NCBI GenBank assembly: GCA_959347425.1
Contig: OY365741.1
Location: 372,001-436,000, forward strand
Reading direction: 5' to 3'
DNA length: 64,000 nt
Source of the DNA: an uncultured Amylibacter sp.
GTDB taxonomy: Bacteria; Pseudomonadota; Alphaproteobacteria; Rhodobacterales; Rhodobacteraceae
Shown here: piece by piece, positions 1-10,858 of the stretch
Layout: each line of letters begins with the position of its first letter
How positions within the stretch are numbered: the first letter of the stretch is position 1
Made by a program: the position numbers and the translations under genes
The notes under the pieces: model-generated
What the model was told of the DNA's origin: nothing
Database searches by the model: none
The model's input: the letters and a program-made list of their open reading frames with translations, nothing else

Positions 1-1
1 A

Positions 2-226
2 CCCACGGCGGGAGTCTCACCGATAGTCATGGACGAATTGTTTGACCGTATTATAGAAATCGCGCGGACGGGGATTTCCATTCTTATGGTCGAGCAAAAC
101 GCCCGCCAAGCCCTGAATATCGCCGATGTCGGCTATGTTCTGGTGCAGGGTGAAAACCGCCGTACTGATAGCGGGCAAGCGTTATTAAACAATCCCGAAG
201 TGCGCAAAAGTTTCCTAGGAGGATAA
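2..226 (+). CDS. livF: Branched-chain amino-acid ABC transporter ATPase, C-terminal end (partial)
   Basis: This is the last 74 codons of a LivF-type ATPase; the gene runs off the left edge and the frame is open to base 2. The visible part has the D-loop/H-loop region of such ATPases (ISILMVEQNARQALNIAD) and the family ending NPEVRKSFLGG. It should energise import of branched-chain or similar amino acids with the two permeases that follow 3 bp downstream. The Walker A and signature motifs lie outside the window, so the assignment rests on the tail and on context. Confidence 0.85.
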   Translation, partial: PTAGVSPIVMDELFDRIIEIARTGISILMVEQNARQALNIADVGYVLVQGENRRTDSGQALLNNPEVRKSFLGG

Positions 227-229
227 ACG

Positions 230-1252
230 ATGGACTACCTAATCGATATTATTAATGCCATTGTTTTATTGGCGAATTTCATCTTTGTGCCTGGGCTTAC
301 CTATGGCAGTCAGCTCGCGCTCGGTGCGCTGGGGGTAACGCTGGTTTATGGGATTTTGCGGTTTTCCAATTTCGCACACGGGGATACGATGGCGTTTGGC
401 ACGATGCTGGTTGTTATGATAACGTGGGGGTTTAACGCCGCGGGGGTGAGTTTTGGCGCGTTGCCTGTGGCTCTGCTGGCGTTGCCGTTTGGGATTTTGG
501 GCTGTATAGCCTATGTTTTAGCGACCGACCGCATGGTCTATCGGTTTTATCGCCAACAGAAATCCAACCCTGTGATTTATGTGATAGTCTCTGTGGGTGT
601 GATGTTTATCACAAACGGGATTGTGCGGTTTATTATCGGGCCTGATAATCAAAACTTTGTTAATGGCGAGCGATTCATCATCCGCGCAAGGGATTTTAAG
701 ACGGCAACAGGGCTGAGCGAAGGGTTTGCGTTAAAAATGACGCAGGGCTTGACCGTTGTTATAGCCATTCTGGTTGTCGCCCTTTTGTTTTGGTTCTTAA
801 ACCGCACACGCACAGGCAAATCCATGCGGGCGTTTTCGGATAACGAAGACCTTGCCCTGCTATCGGGTATCAATCCCGACCGAGTCGTCATGATATGCTG
901 GATTTTGGTCGGAGTATTGGCAACGGTTGCTGGCACGCTCTACGGGCTGGATAAAAGTTTCAAACCCTTTACCTATTTCCAACTGCTATTGCCGATATTC
1001 GCCGCCGCCATATTGGGCGGTTTGGGCAACCCTTTGGGCGCGATAGCGGGCGGGTATATCATCGCCTTTTCCGAAATCATCGTAACCTATCCGTATAAAA
1101 AATTCGTGTTTTACATAAGCGGGCAGAGCTATAATCCCGAATCTTTATTGCAACTTTTGGGAACGAACTATAAATTCTCGGTCAGTTTTGTGATATTGAT
1201 ATTGGTGCTGTTAATCCGCCCAACTGGGATATTCAAAGGAAAGTCTGTATGA
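230..1252 (+). CDS. livH: Branched-chain amino-acid ABC transporter permease, LivH type
   Basis: 340 residues, hydrophobic throughout, with a LivH-like core: LALGALGVTLVYGILRFSNFAHGD near residues 30-50, and near residue 255 FAAAILGGLGNPLGAIAGG, the EAA-like permease loop that contacts the ATPase. It is somewhat longer than the usual 290-300 residues, mainly through an N-terminal extension and a longer C-terminal loop. A strong AGGAGG site lies 7 bp before the ATG. It follows livF by 3 bp and overlaps livM by 4 bp, so the three are translationally coupled. Substrate specificity cannot be read from the sequence. Confidence 0.9.
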   Translation: MDYLIDIINAIVLLANFIFVPGLTYGSQLALGALGVTLVYGILRFSNFAHGDTMAFGTMLVVMITWGFNAAGVSFGALPVALLALPFGILGCIAYVLATDRMVYRFYRQQKSNPVIYVIVSVGVMFITNGIVRFIIGPDNQNFVNGERFIIRARDFKTATGLSEGFALKMTQGLTVVIAILVVALLFWFLNRTRTGKSMRAFSDNEDLALLSGINPDRVVMICWILVGVLATVAGTLYGLDKSFKPFTYFQLLLPIFAAAILGGLGNPLGAIAGGYIIAFSEIIVTYPYKKFVFYISGQSYNPESLLQLLGTNYKFSVSFVILILVLLIRPTGIFKGKSV

Positions 1253-2580
1253 TGCATATTTCAAACCTAACCCAAACCCGCGCCCCGCTTTATTTTGCCA
1301 TTATGGCGGTTATGTTTATTATCGTGGGACAAATGCAAAGCTGGAATTTGTCGCTGGCGATTTTGAACCTGTGCTTGATTTCGGCTATTATGAGCCTTGG
1401 TATCAATATCCAATGGGGCTATGCTGGGCTGTTTAATGTGGGGATTATGGGGTTTGCCGCGCTGGGCGGTTTGGCTGCGGTGATTATTTCTGCACCCCCC
1501 GTGCCAGAGGCTTGGGATGCTGGCGGAGCGGGTGTTTTGCTATCGGCGGTGATAGCAGGGATTACCAGTATTGCCGCGATTGCCGCGTATAAATTGATGC
1601 CCGCCTCACGGGCGCGAATGGCCGCGATTATCGCGATTTGCCTGATAGGGTTTTTGTCTTCGCGGGGGATGTATATCACCGCCACGGCAGCGATTGAGAA
1701 GGTAGAACCCGCCCGTACGGGCTTTCTGGGCGGGCTAGGCTTGCCTATCGTGCTGGCATGGCCTGTGGGTGGGGCTTTGGCGGGGGCGATAGCGTGGGTG
1801 ATTGGCAAAACCGCCCTGGGCTTGCGTTCCGATTACCTTGCCATTGCCACGCTTGGGATTTCCGAAATCATCGTGGCAGTTATGAAAAACGAGGATTGGA
1901 TGACTCGCGGTGTGAAAAACGTCAATGGTCTGCCCCGCCCCGTGCCTTATGAGATTGATTTACAGCAAGCCCAATGGTTCCTTGATTGGGCGGCGTGGTT
2001 AGGGCTGGATAGTGTCACGTTCTCCAGTATTTTCGTGAAATTATGCTATGCGGGGTTATTTACCGTTGTTCTGGTGGTTATTTTCATCCTATCGCAACGG
2101 GCGTTAAATAGCCCGTGGGGACGGATGATTCGCGCCATTCGCGATAACGAGGTCGCCGCCAGCGCGATGGGTAAAAACATAACCGCGCGGCATTTGCAGA
2201 TTTTCGTGCTTGGGTCGATAGTCGTGGGTATCGCGGGCGCGATGCTGACGACTCTGGATGGGCAGTTAACCCCTGCGGGCTATCACCCGTTGCGTTTTAC
2301 GTTTTTGATTTGGGTTATGGTGATTGTTGGCGGGTCTGGCAATAATATGGGGGCGGTGCTGGGCGGATTTCTGGTGTGGTTTGTGTGGATAGAGGCAGAA
2401 CCCGTGGGATTATGGCTGGTGGATGTTTTGACTTCGGGCATGGGGGCAGAGCATCCGTTGCGGTTGCATCTGGTTGCCTCTGCCGCGCATATGCGCCCGA
2501 TTACTATGGGATTGGTGTTGTTATTGGTGCTGCGGTTTTCCCCGCGTGGGTTGTTGCCCGAACGGGTTGTGAAAAACTAG
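1249..2580 (+). CDS. livM: Branched-chain amino-acid ABC transporter permease, LivM type
   Basis: 443 residues, multi-pass membrane protein. It has LivM landmarks: LCLISAIMSLGINIQWGYAG near the N-terminus, SDYLAIATLGISEI mid-protein, a cytoplasmic segment with WGRMIRAIRDNEVAASAMG, and the VGGSGNNMGAVLGG permease loop. The ATG overlaps the livH stop as ATGA. It pairs with LivH as the second membrane subunit. No terminator is obvious after it; the next gene starts 57 bp downstream on the same strand and may be co-transcribed. Confidence 0.9.
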   Translation: MMHISNLTQTRAPLYFAIMAVMFIIVGQMQSWNLSLAILNLCLISAIMSLGINIQWGYAGLFNVGIMGFAALGGLAAVIISAPPVPEAWDAGGAGVLLSAVIAGITSIAAIAAYKLMPASRARMAAIIAICLIGFLSSRGMYITATAAIEKVEPARTGFLGGLGLPIVLAWPVGGALAGAIAWVIGKTALGLRSDYLAIATLGISEIIVAVMKNEDWMTRGVKNVNGLPRPVPYEIDLQQAQWFLDWAAWLGLDSVTFSSIFVKLCYAGLFTVVLVVIFILSQRALNSPWGRMIRAIRDNEVAASAMGKNITARHLQIFVLGSIVVGIAGAMLTTLDGQLTPAGYHPLRFTFLIWVMVIVGGSGNNMGAVLGGFLVWFVWIEAEPVGLWLVDVLTSGMGAEHPLRLHLVASAAHMRPITMGLVLLLVLRFSPRGLLPERVVKN

Positions 2581-2637
2581 GGTTTGTGGTAAATAAATTA
2601 TACGTATTGGTTAAAATGCGAATAATGGAAATCTATA

Positions 2638-4779
2638 ATGTCATCAATTAAACAAATTCTATGCCATTTGCACCGTAAGATTAACAAACAAAACCAACAG
2701 GCAAAACACGACCATGATTTGATGCTTGCGAAATTTCAGATACCGCAACGATTTGATAGCCTTTTGCTTGAAAATCCTAAAGACTGGATGCGCCATAAAT
2801 TGCGACTATCGCAGACATTGCCTGTAACAATTTTGGATGAAGCCTCGGTTTTGGATAAAAAAAACCCGCAAAGCCCGAAACAGCCAATTGACAGCATTTT
2901 ACTGGAATTTCCCGAAACATGGGTGCAGGATGAATTTATTCTGCCCAACAGATCCACGACCGATTACTTTGTAAATATATCTTTGGTGCTATCAAAGATG
3001 AATTTAAAAACAAAACAAGTCCCTCGATTTGGGTTTTCAGATACCGCCCCTTGCCTGCCCGATGATAATCAAATTTGCATTTCCTTTCATAGCCACGGCA
3101 GTGAGCCCCGCGTTTGGCGGGTAAAAGAATCCTATATTGCCCCCTATTTCACCTTTGATAGGATGGGGTATTCTGGATTTTCTGAACTGGCACAGCATCC
3201 TGAAAACTTTACCAATACCATCGCGCAATTCCCATTAAAACGCGCGGTGGAAGTTGTTTATAATTGCAAAAAAATGTTAATTGAAAAAAACCTGTCAAAG
3301 TATCACCAGCCCGATATTTCAAATATGGAATTGCCGAAGGATTATGTTTTTTATCCTTTGCAAACGGTTGTTGATACCGTCGCGATTTTTGCCAGAATAA
3401 CCCAGACGGACGCAATTTGGCATCTGGCAGAGCAAAGTGCGAAACACGGGGTTGCATTGGTTCTTAAACGCCATCCCCATTGCACCGATATAAAAACGCA
3501 ACAAGCGATTGAGGCGGTTGTGAAAAAATATCCAAACACCCATTTGATTGACGCATCTGTTAATGAATTGATACCGAATGCCCGCGCGATTGTCGGGGCG
3601 AATTCGGGCGTGTTGTTTGAAGCTCTGATTCACGGAAAACCTGTTTATTCTTTTGCATCCAGCGATTTTCAACTTGCTACAATTGCGTTACAAGATAACG
3701 GCGATTTTGCCAAAGTTTTTGCCCGTCCAGCAAAACAAGGCGATGATATTGTTCGGTTTTTAGGTTGGTATTTGGAAGAGTATTGCTTTCGGTCGGACAG
3801 CCTTAAACAATTGGAAAATAAAATCAAAACCTGCTTGGAAACATCGTCCCTATCAATCCCACCTAACGCGGCAACCCGCGATTATATCAAAAATGTATTT
3901 CGCACATTGGAATTGGCAAGACGGCATGTCATTACTGATAATACCCCCCATTGCTATGCCGTGGACGACGTGCCAAAGCGGATTTATAGTCTGTGGATGC
4001 AGGGCGAGGAAAACGCCCCCGAATTAGTGAAACGTAACTGGCAACGTTGGCAACAGCTGAACCCTGAATATGAGCTGATTATACTGGATAAAGAGTCCAG
4101 CCTTGCCTATCTAACCGATTTTCCTTTTGATGTATCGGCGCTGCCCGTGCAGGCCTATTCGGATATCCTCCGCCTAACCTTGCTGATGCGTTACGGCGGG
4201 ATATGGACGGATGCCACGGTTTTTCCTGTAAAACCCTTGTCGCAATGGTTGCCAATGGCTCTGGAGGAAAATGGTTTCTTCGCTTATGATCGCGGATTAC
4301 AAGACCCAAGACCCATTTCATCTTGGTTTCTGGTGGCAACAGTCGATTCTTTGATTATGAAAAAATGGTACGATTTAATGCGAGCCTATTGGTTTATGCC
4401 GCGTAGCCTTGATACCACGCGCGATGTTCATTCTGCTATCGCAAACATGCGATTGGATGATTTAGCACCAACACCGCATTATCCTTATTTTTGGGTGGAA
4501 CATCTGTTCGCCCATCTGTTAAAAACGGATGAAGCCTGTGCCGATGCTTGGGATAAGGTGGCAAAATTGTCGTCTATTGAACCTCACAAGGTGCAAGACT
4601 TATTTATTCGCGAAACTGACGGGGCAATGTTTTTTAAAAAATGGCGATACCAACACGGATTTATCAGCAACAGAAAACAAGTTGAAATCCAAAACTGTTT
4701 TGCAGGAACCCACATGCAAAAATTAACCCTTTACAACAAATACCCTGTACCTTTTCTTGAAAAGCTGGCAGATGAGTAA
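2638..4779 (+). CDS. Two-domain capsule/glycan enzyme: KpsC/S-like domain fused to Caps_synth-type glycosyltransferase
   Basis: 713 residues. Residues about 225-350 resemble the capsule export/transferase family (Capsule_synth): FYPLQTVVDT, LKRHPHC, then ARAIVGANSGVLFEALIHGKPV. Residues about 440-640 resemble the Caps_synth/DXD sugar-transferase family: IYSLWMQGEENAPELVKRNW, a stretch AYSDILRLTLLMRYGGIW followed by TDAT (acidic metal/sugar-nucleotide site), and a late SSWF segment. The first ~110 residues match nothing I recognise. No membrane segment is seen. A role in building or decorating a surface polysaccharide is inferred from the domains; no other capsule gene is in view. The stop codon runs straight into a heptad array. 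Confidence 0.7.
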   Translation: MSSIKQILCHLHRKINKQNQQAKHDHDLMLAKFQIPQRFDSLLLENPKDWMRHKLRLSQTLPVTILDEASVLDKKNPQSPKQPIDSILLEFPETWVQDEFILPNRSTTDYFVNISLVLSKMNLKTKQVPRFGFSDTAPCLPDDNQICISFHSHGSEPRVWRVKESYIAPYFTFDRMGYSGFSELAQHPENFTNTIAQFPLKRAVEVVYNCKKMLIEKNLSKYHQPDISNMELPKDYVFYPLQTVVDTVAIFARITQTDAIWHLAEQSAKHGVALVLKRHPHCTDIKTQQAIEAVVKKYPNTHLIDASVNELIPNARAIVGANSGVLFEALIHGKPVYSFASSDFQLATIALQDNGDFAKVFARPAKQGDDIVRFLGWYLEEYCFRSDSLKQLENKIKTCLETSSLSIPPNAATRDYIKNVFRTLELARRHVITDNTPHCYAVDDVPKRIYSLWMQGEENAPELVKRNWQRWQQLNPEYELIILDKESSLAYLTDFPFDVSALPVQAYSDILRLTLLMRYGGIWTDATVFPVKPLSQWLPMALEENGFFAYDRGLQDPRPISSWFLVATVDSLIMKKWYDLMRAYWFMPRSLDTTRDVHSAIANMRLDDLAPTPHYPYFWVEHLFAHLLKTDEACADAWDKVAKLSSIEPHKVQDLFIRETDGAMFFKKWRYQHGFISNRKQVEIQNCFAGTHMQKLTLYNKYPVPFLEKLADE

Positions 4780-4780
4780 A

Positions 4781-4846
4781 TTAACGATTAATGATTAACG
4801 ATTAATGATTAACGATTAATGATTAACGATTAACGATTAACGATTG
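4781..4846. repeat. Heptad array (GATTAAC/GATTAAT), at capsule-gene stop
   Basis: About nine 7-base units beginning one base after the TAA of the upstream gene. Each unit contains TAA on both strands; since 7 is not a multiple of 3, three successive units close all frames in both directions. Confidence 0.95.
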
Positions 4847-4887
4847 GTTATTAGGGATTTGAGTTTTGTTATTAGGAGTTGGGGATA

Positions 4888-5208
4888 GAGGTTTTTTGTT
4901 GCGCCATTTCTTCGAAATGTCGCCCACCCGCCCACCCCTCCTGCGGAGAGCTGGACGGGGTTTTGTGGCTTTAGCCTGTCCTAGTATCTAGGCAAAGCCT
5001 AAATAAATTTAGAAATTACCTATCACCACTTCCCAAGTATTCTTTGCAAATAATCCAATCTAACGTCTTGTTATTCCAGATAGTAAATTTATAGAAATCT
5101 TATCGTCTTGAAACCAAAGGGCTTTTGGCATGCCCCCACGAAGTGGGGGCTACGCACAAAAGACCACGCTGGTCGGCATTGCGTAGCAATGACGAAGACC
5201 CGAAGGGC
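4888..5208. repeat. Dispersed non-coding element, family A (copy 1)
   Basis: About 320 bp, closely matched by 62045-62333 and, inverted, by 49138-49396. Internal landmarks are CATTTCTTCGAAATG, AGGCAAAGCCTAAATAAATT, CAAGTATTCTTTGCAAATAA, and a hairpin with stem GCCCCCAC/GTGGGGGC (5132-5150) whose counterpart at 62255-62273 is GCCCTCAC/GTGAGGGC, a compensating change. No open frame of note. It ends with the constant-flank hairpin at 5168-5208. It fills most of the 452-bp gap. Confidence 0.9.
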
Positions 5209-5213
5209 TATTC

Positions 5214-5236
5214 ATCGTTAATCGTTAATCGTTAAC
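5214..5236. repeat. Heptad array (TTAATCG), overlapping the atpC stop
   Basis: Three 7-base units. The atpC stop codon (5232-5234 on the minus strand) lies inside the array. Confidence 0.9.
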
Positions 5237-5642
5237 CAACAATATCCAGCAACGCCCGCGTATCGGCCAAAACCTTATCCGCCGCATCCTTGCCGTCATT
5301 GCCGCCCGCGGACACGCAAGCCTCACACGCCGCTTCGGCTTCCGCCACCAAAGCCTCAATATCCGCGCGTTTCACCGCCCCGCGTTCCATCGCGAAAGTC
5401 GCCAGAACACTCGCGGAACTATCCGCGCCACTGCCCGAAATCTCTACAAACCCGCCAGCCACGATATAATCGTGGGTATCACTGCCCACACGCACCTGCA
5501 ATAATCCGGGGCGCAAGGTACTAATCAAAGGCATGTGGTCGCCCAGCACGGTAAAATCCCCCTCCGCCCCTGGAATCATAACCTCCGATGCTTCAAACGA
5601 AGCAACTTGGCGCATAGGTTCAACCAAATCAAAATGAATCAT
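5232..5642 (-). CDS. atpC: F1 ATP synthase epsilon subunit
   Basis: 136 residues. The N-terminal beta-sandwich signature of epsilon is clear: FEASEVMIPGAEGDFTVLG followed by HMPLISTLRPGLL. The C-terminal part is Ala/Glu-rich helix. In F1 it couples catalysis to rotation of the gamma stalk and can inhibit hydrolysis. It is the last gene of the atpH-A-G-D-C operon, 22 bp after atpD. The stop codon sits inside a heptad repeat array. Confidence 0.95.
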   Translation of the reverse strand: MIHFDLVEPMRQVASFEASEVMIPGAEGDFTVLGDHMPLISTLRPGLLQVRVGSDTHDYIVAGGFVEISGSGADSSASVLATFAMERGAVKRADIEALVAEAEAACEACVSAGGNDGKDAADKVLADTRALLDIVG

Positions 5643-5664
5643 ATTCCCCCCCTTTTTTCACAAA

Positions 5665-7140
<1,476 letters not shown>

Positions 7141-7152
7141 TTACAGGTTTAT

Positions 7153-8028
7153 TTATAGGGCTTCCGCGCCAGATATGATTTCAATCAGCTCGTTCGTTAT
7201 TGCCGCTTGGCGAGACCGATTGTACTGAATCGTCAGCTTATCAATCATTTCGCCCGCGTTGCGGGTTGCGTTATCCATTGCCGACATCCGCGCACCTTGC
7301 TCAGACGCGCCGTTTTCCAGCAGAGCCGTGAAAACTTGGGTCGCCAGCGCACGGGGCAATAGTTGTTTAAGGATTTCCTCTTCATCGGGTTCGTATTCGT
7401 AAAAGGCGGATTTATTTGCGCCATCATCAGAATCAGTTTCAAACTTTGCGGGGATGAGCTGTAAATCCGTGGGCTCTTGCGTAATGACCGACACGAATTT
7501 ATTGTAGAAAATCGTTGCCACATCAAACTCGCCCGCGCCAAACCGCGTAATAACCTCGCCCGCGACCGCGCTTGCGTTGTCATAGCCAATCCGCTTTACA
7601 TCAGAAAAATCAAAGTGATGCACCATCGTATCGCCAAAATCACGGCGCAACTGCTCGCGCCCCTTCTTACCAACAGTCAGGATTTTCACCGTCTTACCCT
7701 GTTTTAATAATTCATTCGCCTTCACCCGCGCCAGTTTCACAATGGACGAATTAAACCCACCGCAAAGCCCGCGTTCGGCCGTCGCCACAACCAACAAATG
7801 CACATCATCCGCCCCCGTGCCAGACAATAGCTTCGGCGCACCCGCACCAGCCGACCCCGTTAGATTAGCCATAACCGCACCCATCCGTTCCGCATAAGGA
7901 CGGGCAGCCACGGCCGCATCCTGCGCACGGCGCAGTTTTGCCGCCGATACCAGCTGCATAGCCTTGGTGATTTTGCGCGTGTTTTTAACGCTCTCAATCC
8001 GGACTTTTAAATCTTTAAGGTTGGGCAT
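7153..8028 (-). CDS. atpG: F1 ATP synthase gamma subunit
   Basis: 291 residues. N-terminus [20 protein letters not shown] and C-terminus [20 protein letters not shown] plus [22 protein letters not shown] are the two helices that form the rotor coiled coil. Central shaft that rotates within the alpha3beta3 ring. Start ATG at 8028; 18 bp after atpA. Confidence 0.98.
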   Translation of the reverse strand: MPNLKDLKVRIESVKNTRKITKAMQLVSAAKLRRAQDAAVAARPYAERMGAVMANLTGSAGAGAPKLLSGTGADDVHLLVVATAERGLCGGFNSSIVKLARVKANELLKQGKTVKILTVGKKGREQLRRDFGDTMVHHFDFSDVKRIGYDNASAVAGEVITRFGAGEFDVATIFYNKFVSVITQEPTDLQLIPAKFETDSDDGANKSAFYEYEPDEEEILKQLLPRALATQVFTALLENGASEQGARMSAMDNATRNAGEMIDKLTIQYNRSRQAAITNELIEIISGAEAL

Positions 8029-8046
8029 CTAGGCAACATCCAAACG

Positions 8047-9585
8047 TTATTCAAAATCCTTGGCAAAAGCATCGACAACATTTTTCAATTTGTCCTCTGC
8101 TTCGCCCTTGATTTTAGGGTCTTCGGTGGTAATCCACGCCAAAAGGTCAGCATGGTTTTTATGAACAAAGGTCAGCAAATCCGCTTCAAACCGCCCGACA
8201 TCCCGAACCGCTATTTTATCCAGATAGCCCTTCGTGCCAGCGTAAATCACAATCACCTGTTCAGCAGTGCTAAGCGGGCTATATTGTGCTTGTTTTAACA
8301 ATTCCGTCAATCGCGCCCCGCGGTTCAGCAACGCCTGTGTTGCCGCATCCAAATCAGAGCCAAACTGGGCAAAAGCCGCCATTTCGCGATATTGCGCCAA
8401 TTCCAGTTTAATAGAGCCAGCAACCGATTTCATCGCATTCGTCTGCGCGGCAGACCCCACGCGAGACACCGACAAACCGGTATTCACGGCGGGGCGGATA
8501 CCTTGGTAGAATAACTCCGTTTCCAAGAAAATCTGCCCATCGGTGATGGAAATCACGTTGGTTGGGATAAAGGCGGACACATCCCCACCCTGCGTTTCAA
8601 TCACGGGCAAAGCGGTTAGTGAACCACTGCCATTATCCTCGTTCAATTTGGCAGACCGTTCCAATAGGCGGGAGTGCAAATAAAACACATCACCAGGATA
8701 GGCTTCGCGTCCAGGCGGACGGCGCAGAAGCAAAGACATCTGGCGGTACGCCACGGCTTGCTTGGTCAAATCATCATAAATCATCAATGCATGCATCCCA
8801 CCATCGCGGAAATATTCCCCCATAGAGGTCGCCGCATAAGGCGCAAGGAACTGCATAGGCGCGGGGTCAGAAGCCGTCGCCGCAACAACGATTGTGTATT
8901 TAATCGCGCCGCTCTCTTCCAGTTTTTTCACCAACTGCGCCACGGTGGAACGTTTCTGCCCAATGGCTACATAAATACAAAACACCTTTTTCTTATCATC
9001 ATCGCCCGCCGCGTCATTAGAGGTTTTCTGATTCAAAATCGTATCCAGCGCAACGGCGGTTTTCCCCGTTTGGCGGTCACCAATAATCAATTCGCGTTGC
9101 CCACGCCCAATGGGAATAAGCGAATCAATGGATTTTAACCCAGTCGCCATAGGCTCATGCACAGACTTACGCGGGATAATCCCAGGTGCCTTCACATCGG
9201 CAGTCGCACGTTTTTTCGTCTTTATAGGACCCTTGCCATCAATGGGATTGCCCAGCCCGTCCACGACTCGCCCCAGCAATTCGGGGCCAATCGGCACATC
9301 CACAATCGCGTTTGTGCGCTTGACGATATCGCCTTCTTTAATCGCCGCGTCAGAGCCGAAAATCACAACCCCCACGTTGTCTTCTTCCAGATTCAACGCC
9401 ATCCCACGGATACCGCCAGGGAATTCAACCATTTCGCCCGCTTGGACATTATCCAGCCCATAAACGCGAGCGATACCATCGCCAACGGACAGAACGCGCC
9501 CGACCTCCGCCACTTGGGAATCGGTGCCGAAGTTTTTAATCTGGTCTTTTAAAATTGCAGAAATTTCCGCTGCTTGAATAGTCAT
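8047..9585 (-). CDS. atpA: F1 ATP synthase alpha subunit
   Basis: 512 residues. Walker A GDRQTGKT at 169-176; the N-terminal beta-barrel carries [10 protein letters not shown]; the signature [17 protein letters not shown] is present. It forms the non-catalytic nucleotide-binding half of F1. It begins 1 bp after the atpH stop, so the two are probably coupled. Confidence 0.98.
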   Translation of the reverse strand: MTIQAAEISAILKDQIKNFGTDSQVAEVGRVLSVGDGIARVYGLDNVQAGEMVEFPGGIRGMALNLEEDNVGVVIFGSDAAIKEGDIVKRTNAIVDVPIGPELLGRVVDGLGNPIDGKGPIKTKKRATADVKAPGIIPRKSVHEPMATGLKSIDSLIPIGRGQRELIIGDRQTGKTAVALDTILNQKTSNDAAGDDDKKKVFCIYVAIGQKRSTVAQLVKKLEESGAIKYTIVVAATASDPAPMQFLAPYAATSMGEYFRDGGMHALMIYDDLTKQAVAYRQMSLLLRRPPGREAYPGDVFYLHSRLLERSAKLNEDNGSGSLTALPVIETQGGDVSAFIPTNVISITDGQIFLETELFYQGIRPAVNTGLSVSRVGSAAQTNAMKSVAGSIKLELAQYREMAAFAQFGSDLDAATQALLNRGARLTELLKQAQYSPLSTAEQVIVIYAGTKGYLDKIAVRDVGRFEADLLTFVHKNHADLLAWITTEDPKIKGEAEDKLKNVVDAFAKDFE

Positions 9586-9586
9586 G

Positions 9587-10144
9587 TTAGATTTCTTTCA
9601 TTGCATTGTGAAAATTGGCGAGCTTTGATTTGATTGAGCTATCAATCATCTTAGAGCCCTGTTTAATGACAAGCCCGCCGATGAGCGACTCGTCCGTAAT
9701 AACGTTCAATTTAATGCCTTTACCCACGGATTTTTGCAAAGCGTGGGTCAGGGCATCGGTTTGTTCGCTGGTTAATTTATGTGCGGTGGCGATGTCTATC
9801 GTGGTTTCGCCCTTTTCCTTGGCTATCATAGCCAGCAGGGATTGGATAAACGCGGGGACACTGCCTAGACGGCGTTTTTGCGCCATTAACGCGAGGGTGT
9901 TTGCCAGCATCTTTGATAGTCCCATTTTGGTGGCGAGCGCCGCTATAGCGTGGGTTTGTTCGTTGCGGTTGTAAAGCGGGGCGTGCAGGAATTCACGCAA
10001 ATCCGCACTGGTGTTCAGGGCGGTGTTTAGTGTGGCAAGGTCTTTTTCCACATGGGTTAGTGTGTTTTCATCCTTTGCCAGATGAAAAACCGCGCGGGCA
10101 TAGCGAACCGCAGCACCAGAGGATAAAGAGGCGTGTTCAGACAC
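9587..10144 (-). CDS. atpH: F1 ATP synthase delta subunit
   Basis: 185 residues, OSCP/delta family: N-terminal helical bundle ([15 protein letters not shown]) and C-terminal signature near [24 protein letters not shown]. It joins F1 to the peripheral stalk. The codon at 10144-10142 is GTG with AAAGGAAA upstream; no ATG precedes it closely. First gene of the operon. F0 genes (a, b, c) are not in the window, consistent with the split F1/F0 arrangement common in alphaproteobacteria. Confidence 0.95.
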   Translation of the reverse strand: MSEHASLSSGAAVRYARAVFHLAKDENTLTHVEKDLATLNTALNTSADLREFLHAPLYNRNEQTHAIAALATKMGLSKMLANTLALMAQKRRLGSVPAFIQSLLAMIAKEKGETTIDIATAHKLTSEQTDALTHALQKSVGKGIKLNVITDESLIGGLVIKQGSKMIDSSIKSKLANFHNAMKEI

Positions 10145-10310
10145 TTGATGTGTTTCCTTTGTGGTGGGTATTTGGTCGCATTCGTTAAGGAATGGTTACC
10201 CGTTTTGGTTATTTTCGGCATTAATAGCAAATGTGGGCGGGTATTGCAAGGGGCTAATTGCGCGGATAGTGGGAAAAACTATTGTTGAAAAACAAAGGGT
10301 TATGTTTTTT

Positions 10311-10346
10311 TAGTTGTTAGTTATTAGTTATTAGTTATTAGTTATT
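10311..10346. repeat. Heptad array (AGTTATT)
   Basis: Five 7-base units with TAG on one strand and TAA on the other. It lies in the 328-bp gap 10145-10472, which otherwise holds the atpH upstream region and the hairpin at 10357-10396. Confidence 0.9.
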
Positions 10347-10356
10347 GGTTTTTTAG

Positions 10357-10396
10357 CCCTTCGGGTCTTCGTCATTTCTTCGAAATGCCGACCAGC
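10357..10396. repeat. Constant-flank hairpin element, CATTTC/GAAATG variant
   Basis: Flanks CCCTTCGGGTCTTCGT and CCGACCAGC match five other sites (5168, 49138, 49471, 58724, 62291). The stem here is CATTTC-TTC-GAAATG; other sites carry different but still paired stems. Confidence 0.85.
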
Positions 10397-10472
10397 TTTT
10401 AGCGGGGCGGAGGTATGTGCTTGACAAGTAGAATTATTTATTTATAGATACTTTTACCTTTAACCTTAACAA

Positions 10473-10829
10473 ATGGAAAAAACAATGACTAAAGAAGTAG
10501 AAACCGAAAAGATAGACCCTGAACTAATACGCGTAGAAATGATTTTTAAAATGACCAAATCTTTTAACATTATAATACAAGTACCTAAAGGATATACAAA
10601 AGAAAAATTAGACCGCATTATGAATACACCTGTTAAACTATCTGTTACGAATAGTAAAAATTTTACTATATATGAATCTTCTAAATTTTTATTCAAAAAC
10701 TTTATTACTGACAAAGAAGGTGTCTTTTTATTTGTAATCCCCAACAAGGCATTTTTCGTTAGAAAAGAAAATTACACCGTTTCACTTAGCTTTCTTCCAG
10801 ACCCGTGGGAAGCATCGCCTAAAAACTAA
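10473..10829 (+). CDS. Unknown 118-residue protein, AT-rich
   Basis: Not recognised. The protein is Lys/Ile/Phe-rich, with no signal peptide or membrane segment, and looks like a small beta-rich fold (alternating FNIIIQVPKG, NFTIYESSKF, VFLFVIPNKAFF). Its codon use is markedly more AT-rich than the neighbouring atp genes, suggesting acquisition. Start is uncertain: the ATG at 10485 has a GGAAAA site in front of it while the ATG at 10473 has none. Convergent with the solute-binding protein gene; both stop codons abut the same heptad array. Confidence 0.6.
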   Translation: MEKTMTKEVETEKIDPELIRVEMIFKMTKSFNIIIQVPKGYTKEKLDRIMNTPVKLSVTNSKNFTIYESSKFLFKNFITDKEGVFLFVIPNKAFFVRKENYTVSLSFLPDPWEASPKN

Positions 10830-10858
10830 TAACTAATAACTAACAACTAACAACTAGT
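10826..10858. repeat. Heptad array (AACTAAT/AACTAAC) between convergent stops
   Basis: Four to five units lying exactly between two convergent genes; the plus-strand TAA (10827-10829) is in the array and the minus-strand TAA (10858-10860) touches it. Confidence 0.9.
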
